From Euperipatoides rowelli (lineage: Eukaryota > Onychophora > Udeonychophora > Euonychophora > Peripatopsidae): 10,126 nucleotides of DNA. The stretch lies in the NCBI GenBank assembly GCA_003024985.2, contig PXIH01S0001877.1; one strand, given 5' to 3'. Below, piece after piece: positions 1 to 7,341 of the stretch. A model generated the notes under the pieces. That model was not told where the DNA came from. It worked only from the letters and a program-made list of their open reading frames with translations, and did not search any database. Each line of letters begins with the position of its first letter. The first letter of the stretch is position 1. The position numbers were made by a program, and so were the translations under genes.

Positions 1-682
1 CAAAATAAATCATAAAAAAAAAATGAAAAAATCGGAAGCATGTCACCTTTAAGATAAGACGATGGATCCTGAGCAACAAAATACTCAATCAACATAAAAT
101 CGTTAACATGCTTTATGCAGCAGACTTATAGTCAAGACCAGGGGCCTCACCAACAGGTCCAAGAAAAAGACATGTCATTCAAGGCCAGAAACCGTTTAAG
201 AACTACTGTGTATACTATAACTTAAATGAAATAAATTCAACACCAAAAGAAGAAATGCTAGAAAACTGAAATTGTAACAATTACTTGAGGCCAATTTAGT
301 CAATAATATTATGGTATTAGTGCCCCCAAAGCCTCCATATAGTATATGGTGTATATGTAGTATATATATATAGGGTTGCCTTACATCCCTTATTGTACGA
401 GACAGGATTTCCCGTATTTGATTGTTAAAAATGGTGAAATTACGCACTACAGAGTAATTTCTAAATGATGTAATGTCTAGTCATTATACTGTGTATATAT
501 GTGTGTTTATTATTTGTACAATATCATTTTTATATGTATAGAATTTTTTTGTATAATGTCACAGAAGCATTCGCAAGAGTATTAATTTCAATGTAAGTTG
601 ATTTTAGATTATTGTGTATATTATTGCTATCCGGATTATTGTTTCAATTTTTTTTTATATGTTATGATTGTATTTCAACAAT
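1..682. other. AT-rich non-coding flank, no gene seen
   Basis: No frame on either strand shows a recognisable domain or a convincing exon. A short (TA)n stretch lies at about 358-372, and a second TA/TG-rich patch lies near 490-540. An 83-codon minus-strand open frame (196-447) has low-complexity, hydrophobic-rich composition and no recognised family, so I treat it as chance. The segment ends at the left edge of the LTR-like unit described next. It is either intron or intergenic DNA. Confidence 0.6.
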
Positions 683-760
683 TTGTCACTAGAGGGCACC
701 AACCCTGGTTTGTGATTTCATTCTGTCTCGAGTATATGGGATCTCAGTTGCACTTGTTTT

Positions 761-925
761 TTCTCACCTGGTAAAAGTGGTCTCCGGTAAATGGAGGGAA
801 ATATTGTTTCACTAGTAAAAAGTGGTCTGATAAATGGAGGGAAATGTTGTTTCACCTGGTAATAGGTGTTCTCCGGATAAATAGAGGGAATATGTATCCA
901 TGCACCTGGTTTTAGGTGGTCTATT
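761..925 (+). repeat. imperfect tandem repeat, ~45-bp unit, about 3.5 copies
   Basis: Unit starts are visible at the CACCTGGT/CACTAGTA words at 765, 810, 853 and 903, giving spacings of 45, 43 and 50 bp. Each of the first three units continues as GTAAAAGTGGTCTCCGGTAA-like sequence followed by ATGGAGGGAAAT-like sequence. The fourth unit is partial, with only the CACCTGGT..AGGTGGTCT part preserved. The array ends about 15 bp before a TATA box, the position where LTR enhancer repeats commonly sit. Confidence 0.8.
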
Positions 926-940
926 CATGTATCAACACGG

Positions 941-949
941 TATAAATAG
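941..949 (+). promoter_or_regulatory. TATA box (TATAAATAG)
   Basis: A near-consensus pol II TATA element lies directly after the tandem array. If active, transcription would start at about 970 and run rightward. No coding frame is evident downstream. A GTAAGT donor-like site occurs at 1652, but nothing shows that the two are linked. Confidence 0.35.
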
Positions 950-1552
950 TGTCTACTTTTGTGGAGACAATGTAAATATATTTTAAATTATATTATGTGT
1001 GAAATTACATTTAAACTGACAATAATTTATAGGATACAGTAAATCATGGATTCTAGCCACTGTATTGTAACTAAACTTCGAGCAGTGCCATATGTTCGGT
1101 ACCGGTATATGTAACCTTGGATCATTTTTTTCTTTAATTGACCAGGAAGTAAACCAGTACTATCCTTTTGTGTGTTTATTAACCATGACGATCTGTCAAA
1201 ATAAACTATTGTATTATAGAGACAGAGCTCCAGGTATGTGCCAACGTTATATAGTCGACTCTCGTTACTAAACAATTAGCTGTAAAGTTTATACATTGTC
1301 ATCCGCGTTATAACCTAATGGACAGGTGAAGGATCAGTCTTACCAAGATTTACTTATTAATTATAATTATGAGTTTTAGTTAAATCAGCAGACTTATGAA
1401 AATTTTGGACAACTGAGATATACTGGTTGGATTCTTATACTTATATTATATTGTAACTTGATAAGTTTACCTGGATGTATAAATTATTTGACATGGAATT
1501 GTGACTGCTTGGCTGGTTTACCTAGACAAATAGACTATACATACACAACAAT

Positions 1553-2990
1553 GATAATAATATTGGAAACTAGAACTGGACATCAGCAGTTATAGGAATG
1601 ATCATTGATATTATGAAATAAATTTTGCACGGAGACAAGTTTACTATTAACGGTAAGTTATTTAACCTTGTTTATTTAAATAAAACTTATCAGAAACACT
1701 TTACACATTTAGTCATTGTCATATATACTGTATATATAAAATTATTCTTCACTAATTCTAATGGAATATGATACACACTCTTAACCTATCAACAAAATTT
1801 ATCATCACCTATTGGTGGAATCATTGAATATATAAAAAAAAATTGAGCACTCTTGTGTAATTCTGGCTTGATATTCTTCGGATGAAACAGAAAAATTTTA
1901 AATAATAATTCTGTCCGGATAGAAATAAATTGGAAAAAATTTATAATTTTATGAAATTAAAAAAAAATTGGAGGGGATGAAAAATCAAAACAGCTCCCAC
2001 TCCCTCCCTTTCTTTAGATTTTGTTACAGTTTCTACTAATCCAAAATTTACTGTAAAAGTTTTTAAATCCACAACAAACCAGAATATACCTGTTGGGAAA
2101 TTTCTGTTGCAAAACTGTTATTAATAAAAATTATGATAATCATGAAAACAATTGAACAAAAATAGTAAAATTATAATATATACTTTTTGTGCTACAACAA
2201 AACATATGGATTGCTTTATCTTTGATATTAATTGAAATTGTTCATTAGTATAAAAAAATTTAAAGTTTAGTCTTCAAGTTGGCTTGTATCAATTACAACT
2301 TTGGTTGAATGGAATTGTTCTTAAAAGACACAAAATGAAAGTTGAAATATATGTCAAATACCAAACCGTGAGGCTACGCCGGGTTGGCCATAGTCTTCCT
2401 CATAGAGTCTACCCTCCCCCCTATTTACTATATTCTATCTCGAGAAAGATTATCACTCAAGTAAGTCAGCCTTATTTAATTTTCATATTGCAGAGCCACA
2501 GTTGTAGTGCTGCTAATACGAAAATTACCTACTAAGATGGGAGCTTTGTTCTTAATTTCATAACTTACAGAATTATGNTTATACCTCAGGTTAATGTACA
2601 CACACAATTCATNAAGTTATAATTTATAAGAACTAGGCTTTCGTCATAAGTGTGGCCTTTAATCTGGCAAGGATGCCTTAGCATTTTGCAACTGTGTCCT
2701 GACCACGTCTTATGACCCTGACTTGGAATTATTTCTACTATCTCCTCAGTACCTCATATGCAGGGGGCTTAGCATGCAGAAGGCACTGAAGTGTCCACAT
2801 ATGAAGTGATACAGATCAAAGAAATATGTTCCGGGCATAATTACCGAGTATATATTATACCTTCAATACTAGCCTATAATTACGCTTACTTAATACATCT
2901 ACATGTAGGCTTTATTGTAAATATAGGCTATCCCCAAGATATAATATATATTGAAAAGAGGTCAAATTGTGCCAACTTTATGATAATCTC
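1553..2990. other. AT-rich non-coding DNA with two ambiguous bases
   Basis: No exon is recognised. An AATAAA signal occurs at 1617-1622, followed by a GTAAGT donor-like site at 1652. Unresolved bases N lie at 2578 and 2613, so any frame crossing them is uncertain. An 83-codon plus-strand frame (2284-2535) and a 67-codon one (2791-2994) resemble no family I know and are rich in AT-driven residues. Pyrimidine-rich tracts such as 1993-2012 and 2411-2421 are present. I see no tRNA or clear SINE promoter. Confidence 0.55.
2870..2930. repeat. inverted repeat with 9-bp perfect arms and a central palindrome
   Basis: TAGCCTATA at 2870-2878 is the exact reverse complement of TATAGGCTA at 2922-2930. 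Near the middle, 2899-2908 (CTACATGTAG) is itself a perfect 10-bp palindrome. The structure could form a hairpin or simply be a remnant of a MITE-like element. The arms are short, so chance is possible in AT-rich DNA. Confidence 0.5.
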
Positions 2991-3424
2991 TTAAAGGGGG
3001 TTAGAAACCAGCACAATTCGACAAATAAAGGGGGAGCTAGCTAACCTAATAAATTCCAACCCGGACCGGCGAATGAGGAGCTCAAGAGGAGGGTGGGGGA
3101 GTAAGCCCTTTTTTTCCCTGTACCGATAGAAAGTAACGGGTACCACCCCTATCTCGCTTACCCAGGAAATACGATCTGAAAGAGGAAGATTAGTTATATA
3201 GGTCATATGCATTATCTTAAGCCTACACACACACACACACAAAGGCGAGAAGTTTGCAAATACTCATATTTATTTGCACAAAATCAATTTAACATCAACT
3301 TCCTTTCCCATAAATTAAAGTATACAAATTAACCCTTTAAATTACTTTAACAATTTAGAAATTGGCGAACATATGCTGCAAAGTAGATAGTAAGATAGGG
3401 GGGATGAAGGTAGGGGACATAGCC
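2991..3424. other. G-rich, relatively GC-elevated non-coding stretch
   Basis: The plus strand becomes purine-rich compared with its surroundings, with runs such as GAGGAGGGTGGGGGAG near 3083-3101 and six consecutive G at 3398-3403. The 83-codon minus-strand open frame 2991-3242 arises because this stretch is GC-richer and has few stops. Its first residues come from the CA microsatellite read as Cys-Val repeats, so it is not a credible protein. Confidence 0.5.
3225..3240. repeat. (AC)8 microsatellite
   Basis: Eight uninterrupted AC dinucleotides follow GCCT and are followed by AAAGG. A plain simple-sequence repeat. Confidence 0.95.
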
Positions 3425-3447
3425 GGGGAAGGGTGGGTATAGAGGGG
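3425..3447 (+). other. G-quadruplex-type motif
   Basis: Four G runs, at 3425-3428, 3431-3433, 3435-3437 and 3444-3447, are separated by loops of 2, 1 and 6 bases. This fits the standard G3+N1-7 pattern. Two further runs upstream (3398-3403 and 3413-3416) could take part. It is striking against the AT-rich background, but no adjacent gene or promoter gives it an obvious job. Confidence 0.7.
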
Positions 3448-4409
3448 CATAAACGTGAATGTTTTTACAAGAAAAAGTCTATTTTAGAAAAGTTCTGCAG
3501 GCGGGGAAAAGTTCAAAATGGGAGGGGAAAAACTATATCTTACACTGTTGATAAAATACGCAGAAGCGTGGTAACTGGACTTTCTAATATAAGTTATTGC
3601 ATTAATATGATTGAAGAGGTTGACTCTCGAATACAAACTGCTACTATTGCTTATGATGAGGTGTAATTTGATGGGCTCTTCAGTTGGACTGGCTCGGTTC
3701 ATCAAATGCGGAGAAAACTATGCGGGTTCATCTCCTTCTGTCTTAGAATCTTGTAAGCCTAGTTAAATTTAGAATTGTCAGTTTAAACACGAAGATCAAG
3801 TCGTATTCTGCCCAGAAAAATACGCTGCAACAACCTTTATAGTTTTTGGTTGCTGTAAGCATTTTTTAGACAGTTTACTAGATGATGATAGGTAGCTTTA
3901 GATTACATCATTAGTTGATATTTAAATAAAATAACATCTCTCCAGTATTAGCGCCCTCAAGTGATAAAGATAAAAGTTAGGCTCCAAGATAATTTCTCCA
4001 TCCTTTGTTCGAAACTGTTGCTGTAGTAACTATATCAGAAAGTTTTAGACTTGCAGTTTTAACCTAAATTCTGGTCCATTTCAGCTAACTGATAATGTTT
4101 ACATTGTCTTTCATTTAAATTTAGTTTCATTTAACTTTCACCACCATCTGTCAGGCCAGTTGAAAGCAAGGGCAACTTCTAAAAAGAGGGGGGAGCATAT
4201 GCTATGTCCATATTACAGTCAAAGATAAAAATGAGAGAAGGTAGAACATAAGAATTCAAACAAATAATAAATATTGTAATTATATAATCCGTTAAGTAAA
4301 GCAAAAAGAATAGGAATTAATCTAGATTTATTCTGTCATTTGTTAAATTTATTGACAAATGACATATATTTGGCAAGTTTTAAATTATCGTAGTTTGTGC
4401 TCTGGGTAA
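3448..4409. other. non-coding DNA, no gene seen
   Basis: Overlapping open frames occur on both strands (3433-3666 plus, 3484-3705 minus). Neither is recognised, and each is what the other's base composition would produce. A CTCF-like core (AGCGCCCTCAAGTG; reverse complement CACTTGAGGGCGCT) is at 3950-3963. A short G-rich patch continues to about 3530. The remainder is AT-rich without visible exons. Confidence 0.5.
4334..4364. repeat. short hairpin, 13-bp arms
   Basis: TGTCATTTGT at 4334-4343 pairs perfectly with ACAAATGACA at 4355-4364. After one G-T wobble the pairing continues for two more bases, leaving a loop of about five bases. It is too short for a microRNA precursor, and no role is evident. 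Confidence 0.6.
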
Positions 4410-4600
4410 AATGGAAAGTTCAAACCTGGTGAAATCTGGTCCTGGCAATGGACATCGGTCATCAATAAATCATCTCGGCATGCTATTTTGGAACCACTGA
4501 CTGACTATGCTGACTTATCTTTATTAAAATGCCTATCAACTATTCTGATTAGGTCTTGTTGGACATCTAGGATGGGACAGATCTTGGCCGGATTTTACTG
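4410..4600 (+). other. unrecognised open segment ending at a strong splice donor (possible exon)
   Basis: One plus-strand frame is open for 63 codons from just after a TAA at 4407-4409 up to TTACTG|GTAAGT, a strong donor at 4601. The first in-frame ATG is late (residue 55), so if coding it would be an internal exon. The composition is less AT-driven than neighbouring frames and includes four Trp and a stretch reading HAILEPLTDYADLSLL. I do not recognise a family. It does not match the missing upstream part of DCAF13, and its end phase (two leftover bases) would not join in frame to the exon at 6463. No good acceptor is visible at its left side. A different frame opens with ATG at 4411 (29 codons, stop near 4498). 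Chance is the default explanation. Confidence 0.2.
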
Positions 4601-5091
4601 GTAAGTACTTTAAAAGTTTGTTAAATTGGAATTAAGCTATCTGATTATAACAGTGGCAACTTAGACTTGTAAGATGTTAAAAATACAGGCCAAAAGAAGC
4701 ACCGAATCTACAGACAACTTAAGTGAACAATTGTATTGAAATTTACGGCAACCAACTAAGAATTTTGTTGGGAAGGCCCTTACTGTATATACCTCCAGAT
4801 ATACATAATTGGGTTGTCTCTGTCTTCATGATGATGGTCATTATTGGTGATCAGGACATTAATGGGTCACATGACTGCTTGTGTGGTTTGAGTTATTGTT
4901 TTGGACTTGTCTGTTCCCAAAGTTTTAACCTATTCAAACAAAACTTTATTCAATTATTTTATTTTATTTCTGTTTTTTATATCTTATTTTGCCTTTGAAA
5001 ATTTTCTCCTTTTCTCTGTAGCACTAATTCTTCTTGTTTCTGTATAATTGCACTTAAAATTTCAACTTATTTTATTAAATAATTTGTCAAT
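4601..5091. other. non-coding DNA, no gene seen
   Basis: This segment carries the longest ATG-initiated open frame of the window (4723-4998, 91 codons). Its C-terminal third is Phe/Leu/Tyr-rich because it reads through a T-rich stretch, there are no family motifs, and no splice context supports it. One copy of the recurrent word TACTGTATAT is at 4781-4790. Confidence 0.5.
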
Positions 5092-5327
5092 ATTTAAATT
5101 TGCCCAATTAATAATTTTGCATTGATTCATGCACTTGAAAGCACATGACCTGCTTACGCAGTGTTTGCATAAGCGTGGCTGATTAAGCCATGTTGCCATG
5201 ACTCTGATCAACATTTATCGAAGCCACGACAAAAATATGTAAACACAATGTAACCAGAAGTCGATCGGCGATCAAGCACATGAACCAAGGAAATAATCTA
5301 CAATACAAAATATAGGATCATCATACT
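5092..5327 (+). repeat. ~230-bp dispersed repeat, copy 1
   Basis: This segment aligns along its whole length with 6040-6267 in the same orientation. Long identical blocks include GAAGCCACGACAAAAATATG, GTAAACACAA and the end TATAGGATCATCATACT. It carries 10 bases absent from copy 2, within GCGTGGCTGATTAAGCC. I count about 16 substitutions from the ATTGATTCATGCAC block onward, mostly transitions. There is no open frame and no clear terminal inverted repeat. It is probably a decayed non-autonomous transposable element or a local duplication. Confidence 0.9.
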
Positions 5328-6039
5328 TCCTCCCCCATGGAAAAAAAAAATTTTGTACAGAGATGGACATATATATTTTTTTTTAAGAGAACAACTACTA
5401 TAATATTGAAAAAATAGTCTATTAAAGTTTATGATTCTAATTATTCTCTAAAAGTCTTTCATCTTAATAATATAGATAAGCTCACAATACTTACTTTCTC
5501 TGGTAAAAGTTTTTGTACAATCGGATACAAAGTCTAGATTCCTGGGCGGAGAAAGTGTCAATCTAACTTCTTTGTGGCTTTAAATTTCTTGGCGCTGTTG
5601 CAAATAATTCCCTCGATGTACGGTGTGATCCGGAGTAGGCAAATAATCCATATTTCAAAAGTTTAAGGCGCTGGAATCAATTTTCCTCGCCGGCGAGATA
5701 AATATAACGAATGTATTTTTATTAATTTAATACACTCGTTAGAATAGAAGCAGGAATCAGGAAACATTGACTTTTAAAATATAAAATGTTTATTGTAAAT
5801 AAAACTCTTTAGGGGGAAAATATAACAAACAGCTTTACTCAACAAAAAGGCTTCAGGTGTTTTTCTTCCACAGCCATGGTATTCCTAGAGGCCGGACATT
5901 ATTCTTCGGGTCATTTACACCGACCCAACAATGCCAACAGGTCTTGCAGGATGATTTTGTTGGGCCGGACAGAACGACCCTCCGAAAATGACAACTAAGC
6001 CAACTTGAATTACATTTAAATACTGTATATTAAATGCAC
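5328..6039. other. CpG-rich unique spacer between the repeat copies, with promoter-like and exon-like features
   Basis: The centre (about 5540-5700) is unusually GC/CpG-rich. It holds GGGCGG at 5544-5549, TTGGCGC at 5589-5595 (E2F-like) and a perfect 12-bp palindrome CTCGCCGGCGAG at 5686-5697. On the minus strand a GTAAGT donor lies at 5489-5494, and a 23-codon ATG frame (5583-5651) precedes it. A second CpG-rich block (about 5870-5995) is open on both strands. A 58-codon minus-strand frame ends at a TGA at 5853-5855, with AATAAA 59 bp further at 5789-5794. A 40-codon plus-strand ATG frame runs 5876-5998 just after an acceptor-like GTGTTTTTCTTCCACAG, and a plus AATAAA lies at 5798-5803. I recognise none of these peptides. 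It could be the ends of small transcripts or transposon remains. Confidence 0.45.
5705..5741. repeat. hairpin, 13-bp arms with one mismatch
   Basis: AACGAATGTATT at 5706-5717 pairs with AATACACTCGTT at 5729-5740 with a single mismatch, plus one extra T-A pair outside. The loop is 11 bases. It sits between the CpG-rich promoter-like block and the poly-A signals of the spacer. No function can be assigned. Confidence 0.6.
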
Positions 6040-6267
6040 ATTTAAATTAGCCAAATTAATATAATTTGCCTTGATTCATGCACTCGAAAGCACGTGACCT
6101 GCTTATGCAGTGTTTACATAATTAATCCACGTTGCCATGACTTCGATCAACGTTTACCGAAGCCACGACAAAAATATGTAAACACAACGTAACCAGAAAT
6201 CGATCGGCGATCGAGCACATGAAACAAGGAAATAATCTACAATATAAAATATAGGATCATCATACTA
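6040..6267 (+). repeat. ~230-bp dispersed repeat, copy 2
   Basis: Direct-oriented partner of 5092-5327, starting 948 bp downstream of it. Where the copies differ at CpG-type positions, this copy keeps CG at seven sites where copy 1 has TG or CA. The reverse holds at one site. This copy lacks the 10-base segment found in copy 1 and ends at the same ATCATCATACT word. It lies about 200 bp upstream of the first visible DCAF13 exon. Confidence 0.9.
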
Positions 6268-6269
6268 TC

Positions 6270-6285
6270 TACTGTATATACAGTA
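6270..6285. repeat. perfect 16-bp palindrome TACTGTATATACAGTA
   Basis: The 16 bases equal their own reverse complement. They follow directly after the right end of repeat copy 2 and are followed by CAGTAAACCTCTGTACAC, which resembles the CAGTAAAACCTC-type ends of some pogo/Tigger-like DNA transposons. No partner inverted repeat was found nearby. Confidence 0.7.
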
Positions 6286-6462
6286 CAGTAAACCTCTGTA
6301 CACAATATATTGTTCATGCGCACTCACATGTATTCAGTATACCCAATTCTTATTTTGTTATTTTTAATATTGTATAATTTTAATGTTATTGATTTACTCA
6401 TAAAGCCAGCCAATTTTTTATTATTTTTTTCTGTTATGTATTTTGTTTCTATTTTATTTCAG

Positions 6463-6545
6463 GTCATTTTGAAGCTGAGAAGCAATGCCATTGCATGGAA
6501 TCCCATGGAAGCGTTTATATTTACAGTAGCCAATGAAGATTATAA
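6463..6545 (+). CDS. DCAF13: DCAF13 (WDSOF1/Sof1) internal exon, WD40 blade
   Basis: This exon encodes 27 residues beginning VILKLRSNAIAWNPMEAF and ending TVANEDY, plus two bases of the next codon. It matches the highly conserved NPMEAFIFT.ANEDYN segment of animal DCAF13. Known role of the family: a nucleolar WD40 propeller protein, the animal counterpart of yeast Sof1, needed in the small-subunit processome for 18S rRNA maturation, and also a DDB1-CUL4 E3 ligase substrate receptor. The exon starts after TTTTATTTCAG (AG at 6461-6462) in phase 0 and ends at GTAAG (6546). Upstream in-frame ATG codons, for example at 6310, lie in the T-rich intron and are not the start. Exons for roughly the first half of the protein are not in the window. 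Confidence 0.93.
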
Positions 6546-6669
6546 GTAAGCTTAATTAAAAATTTACACTGTAATGAGTATTTCCTGATAAATAATTCAT
6601 ATAATTTTTAATGTGTAAGTGTAAATACTGAACTTGCTCAGGTAGGTAAATGTTCCTTTTCTTTTTCAG
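6546..6669 (+). other. DCAF13: DCAF13 intron, 124 bp
   Basis: A GTAAGC donor and TTTTCTTTTTCAG acceptor flank an AT-rich phase-2 intron. The split codon AA|T restores the conserved Asn of the EDYN motif. Confidence 0.92.
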
Positions 6670-6737
6670 TTTATACACGTTTGATACGAGAAAGCTTAAC
6701 TGTCCAGTGGTGGTGCATAATGATCATATTGCAGCAG
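6670..6737 (+). CDS. DCAF13: DCAF13 internal exon, end of one WD40 blade and start of the next
   Basis: After completing Asn, 22 codons read LYTFDTRKLNCPVVVHNDHI then AA, plus one base of a Val codon. It corresponds to the LYTFDMR.L...V..HMDHVSAV region of animal DCAF13. The FDTR tetrapeptide occupies the place of the WDxR-type motif that DCAF proteins use to contact DDB1 (family knowledge; Phe replaces Trp here, as in relatives). The His-Asp-His segment opens the following blade. Flanking sites are strong: acceptor TTTTTCAG before, donor GTAAGT after. The 68-bp length keeps frame between a phase-2 and a phase-1 intron. Confidence 0.94.
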
Positions 6738-7321
6738 GTAAGTCACCCTCCCTCTCTGCCTATTAATATTTTTAGTCTAATTTGTCTTTTTTGAATATTT
6801 AAAGAACCACCCCCAGAAAATTTACTGATAATCTGGAGGCAAACGTTGTCAAGCTTCATTGGAGTAGGGGAAGCAATATTTTATTAATGAACCGAAACAA
6901 GTTAAATGTTGTCATGTAATCTTATTTTTTTATCCATAATACCATTTGTGGAGTTGGGAAAGGATAATTGACTATAAAAGACCTGGTGAGAACCACATCA
7001 GTTCATTGTTTAAAAAATTCATAACCTACTTCAAGGTTCCTTTCAGCAAGCCATTTAGTGTTTATTACATTGAAAATTCTTGCACAATTATGAAGATTTT
7101 CCAGGGATATATAAAACAAAAGGTGCTTCTTTTTTTAAGCGTTCACAAATTTTAAATCAACATTTTTCAATATAGCCTTAATGCATGTGCTTGTACAATC
7201 AATAAAAATGTTTATAGCTTGAAATTGTTCTGAATTTAATAATAGCTCTTCCAAATAATTGTTAATATTGCCAGAAAAGATGTTCTTTCCTAATTTCAAA
7301 AAGGCAAAGACAAAAATTCTT

Positions 7322-7341
7322 AAAAAAAAAAAAAAAAAAAA
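7322..7341 (+). repeat. A20 homopolymer, possible retroposon tail
   Basis: Twenty uninterrupted A residues are followed by GCCAGCTGGCAAGC. A run this long could be the tail of an old LINE/SINE insertion to its left. However, I found no flanking target-site duplication, no pol III box and no reverse-transcriptase remnant, so a simple homopolymer is equally likely. Confidence 0.9.

Larger units (their letters stand above)
683..1545 (+). mobile_element. candidate solo LTR (promoter-like unit with tandem repeats, TATA box and poly-A signal)
   Basis: The order of signals is that expected of U3-R-U5. The unit begins TTGTCACTAGAGGGCACC, has 45-bp tandem repeats at 761-925, a TATAAATAG box at 941-949, and an AATAAA signal at 1200-1205 about 260 bp downstream. 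A short direct repeat CAACAAT lies immediately outside both proposed ends (676-682 and 1546-1552) and could be a target-site duplication. The arguments against are that the inner ends are not a clean TG..CA, a 7-bp duplication is longer than the usual 4-6, the duplicated word is low complexity, and there is no internal gag-pol or second LTR. A host promoter or a chance arrangement are real alternatives. Confidence 0.25.

Noticed and set aside
196-447. 83-codon minus-strand frame
   Set aside because: It spans a TA microsatellite, has low-complexity composition and shows no homology that I recognise.
2991-3242. 83-codon minus-strand frame beginning Met-Cys-Val-Cys-Val-Cys
   Set aside because: The N-terminus is the (AC)8 microsatellite in reverse and the rest lies in a purine-biased strand with few stops. 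No family was recognised.
3329-3340. TTAACCCTTTAA as a second piggyBac-type end
   Set aside because: There is no GC-rich subterminal repeat and no inverted partner, and the word is common in AT-rich DNA.
3433-3705. Overlapping frames on opposite strands (77 and 73 codons)
   Set aside because: The two frames are antisense to each other and neither is recognised. There is no splice or promoter support.
4334-4364. Hairpin considered as a microRNA precursor
   Set aside because: Arms of 13 bp with a ~5-base loop are far shorter than an animal pre-miRNA, and flanking bases do not extend the stem.
4723-4998. 91-codon plus-strand frame, the longest ATG frame in the window
   Set aside because: There is no recognised motif, the C-terminal end is Phe/Tyr/Leu from T-rich DNA, and no splice or promoter context supports it.
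5495-5651. Minus-strand first exon with a 23-codon ATG frame before the GTAAGT donor
   Set aside because: The frame stops (5580-5582) before the donor, so the segment could at most be 5' untranslated. It is kept only as part of the spacer finding.
6310-6462. ATG-initiated frame running into the DCAF13 exon, which could be read as its start
   Set aside because: The 51 residues before VILKLR are a Phe/Leu/Ile-rich translation of a T-rich intron. They match no WD40 sequence, and a good acceptor (TTTTATTTCAG) lies exactly at the homology boundary.
6738-7341. LINE/SINE retroposition ending in the A20 tract
   Set aside because: No target-site duplication, pol III boxes or reverse-transcriptase remnant was found. 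A shared CAAGCTT word near 6850 and 7352 is too short to count.
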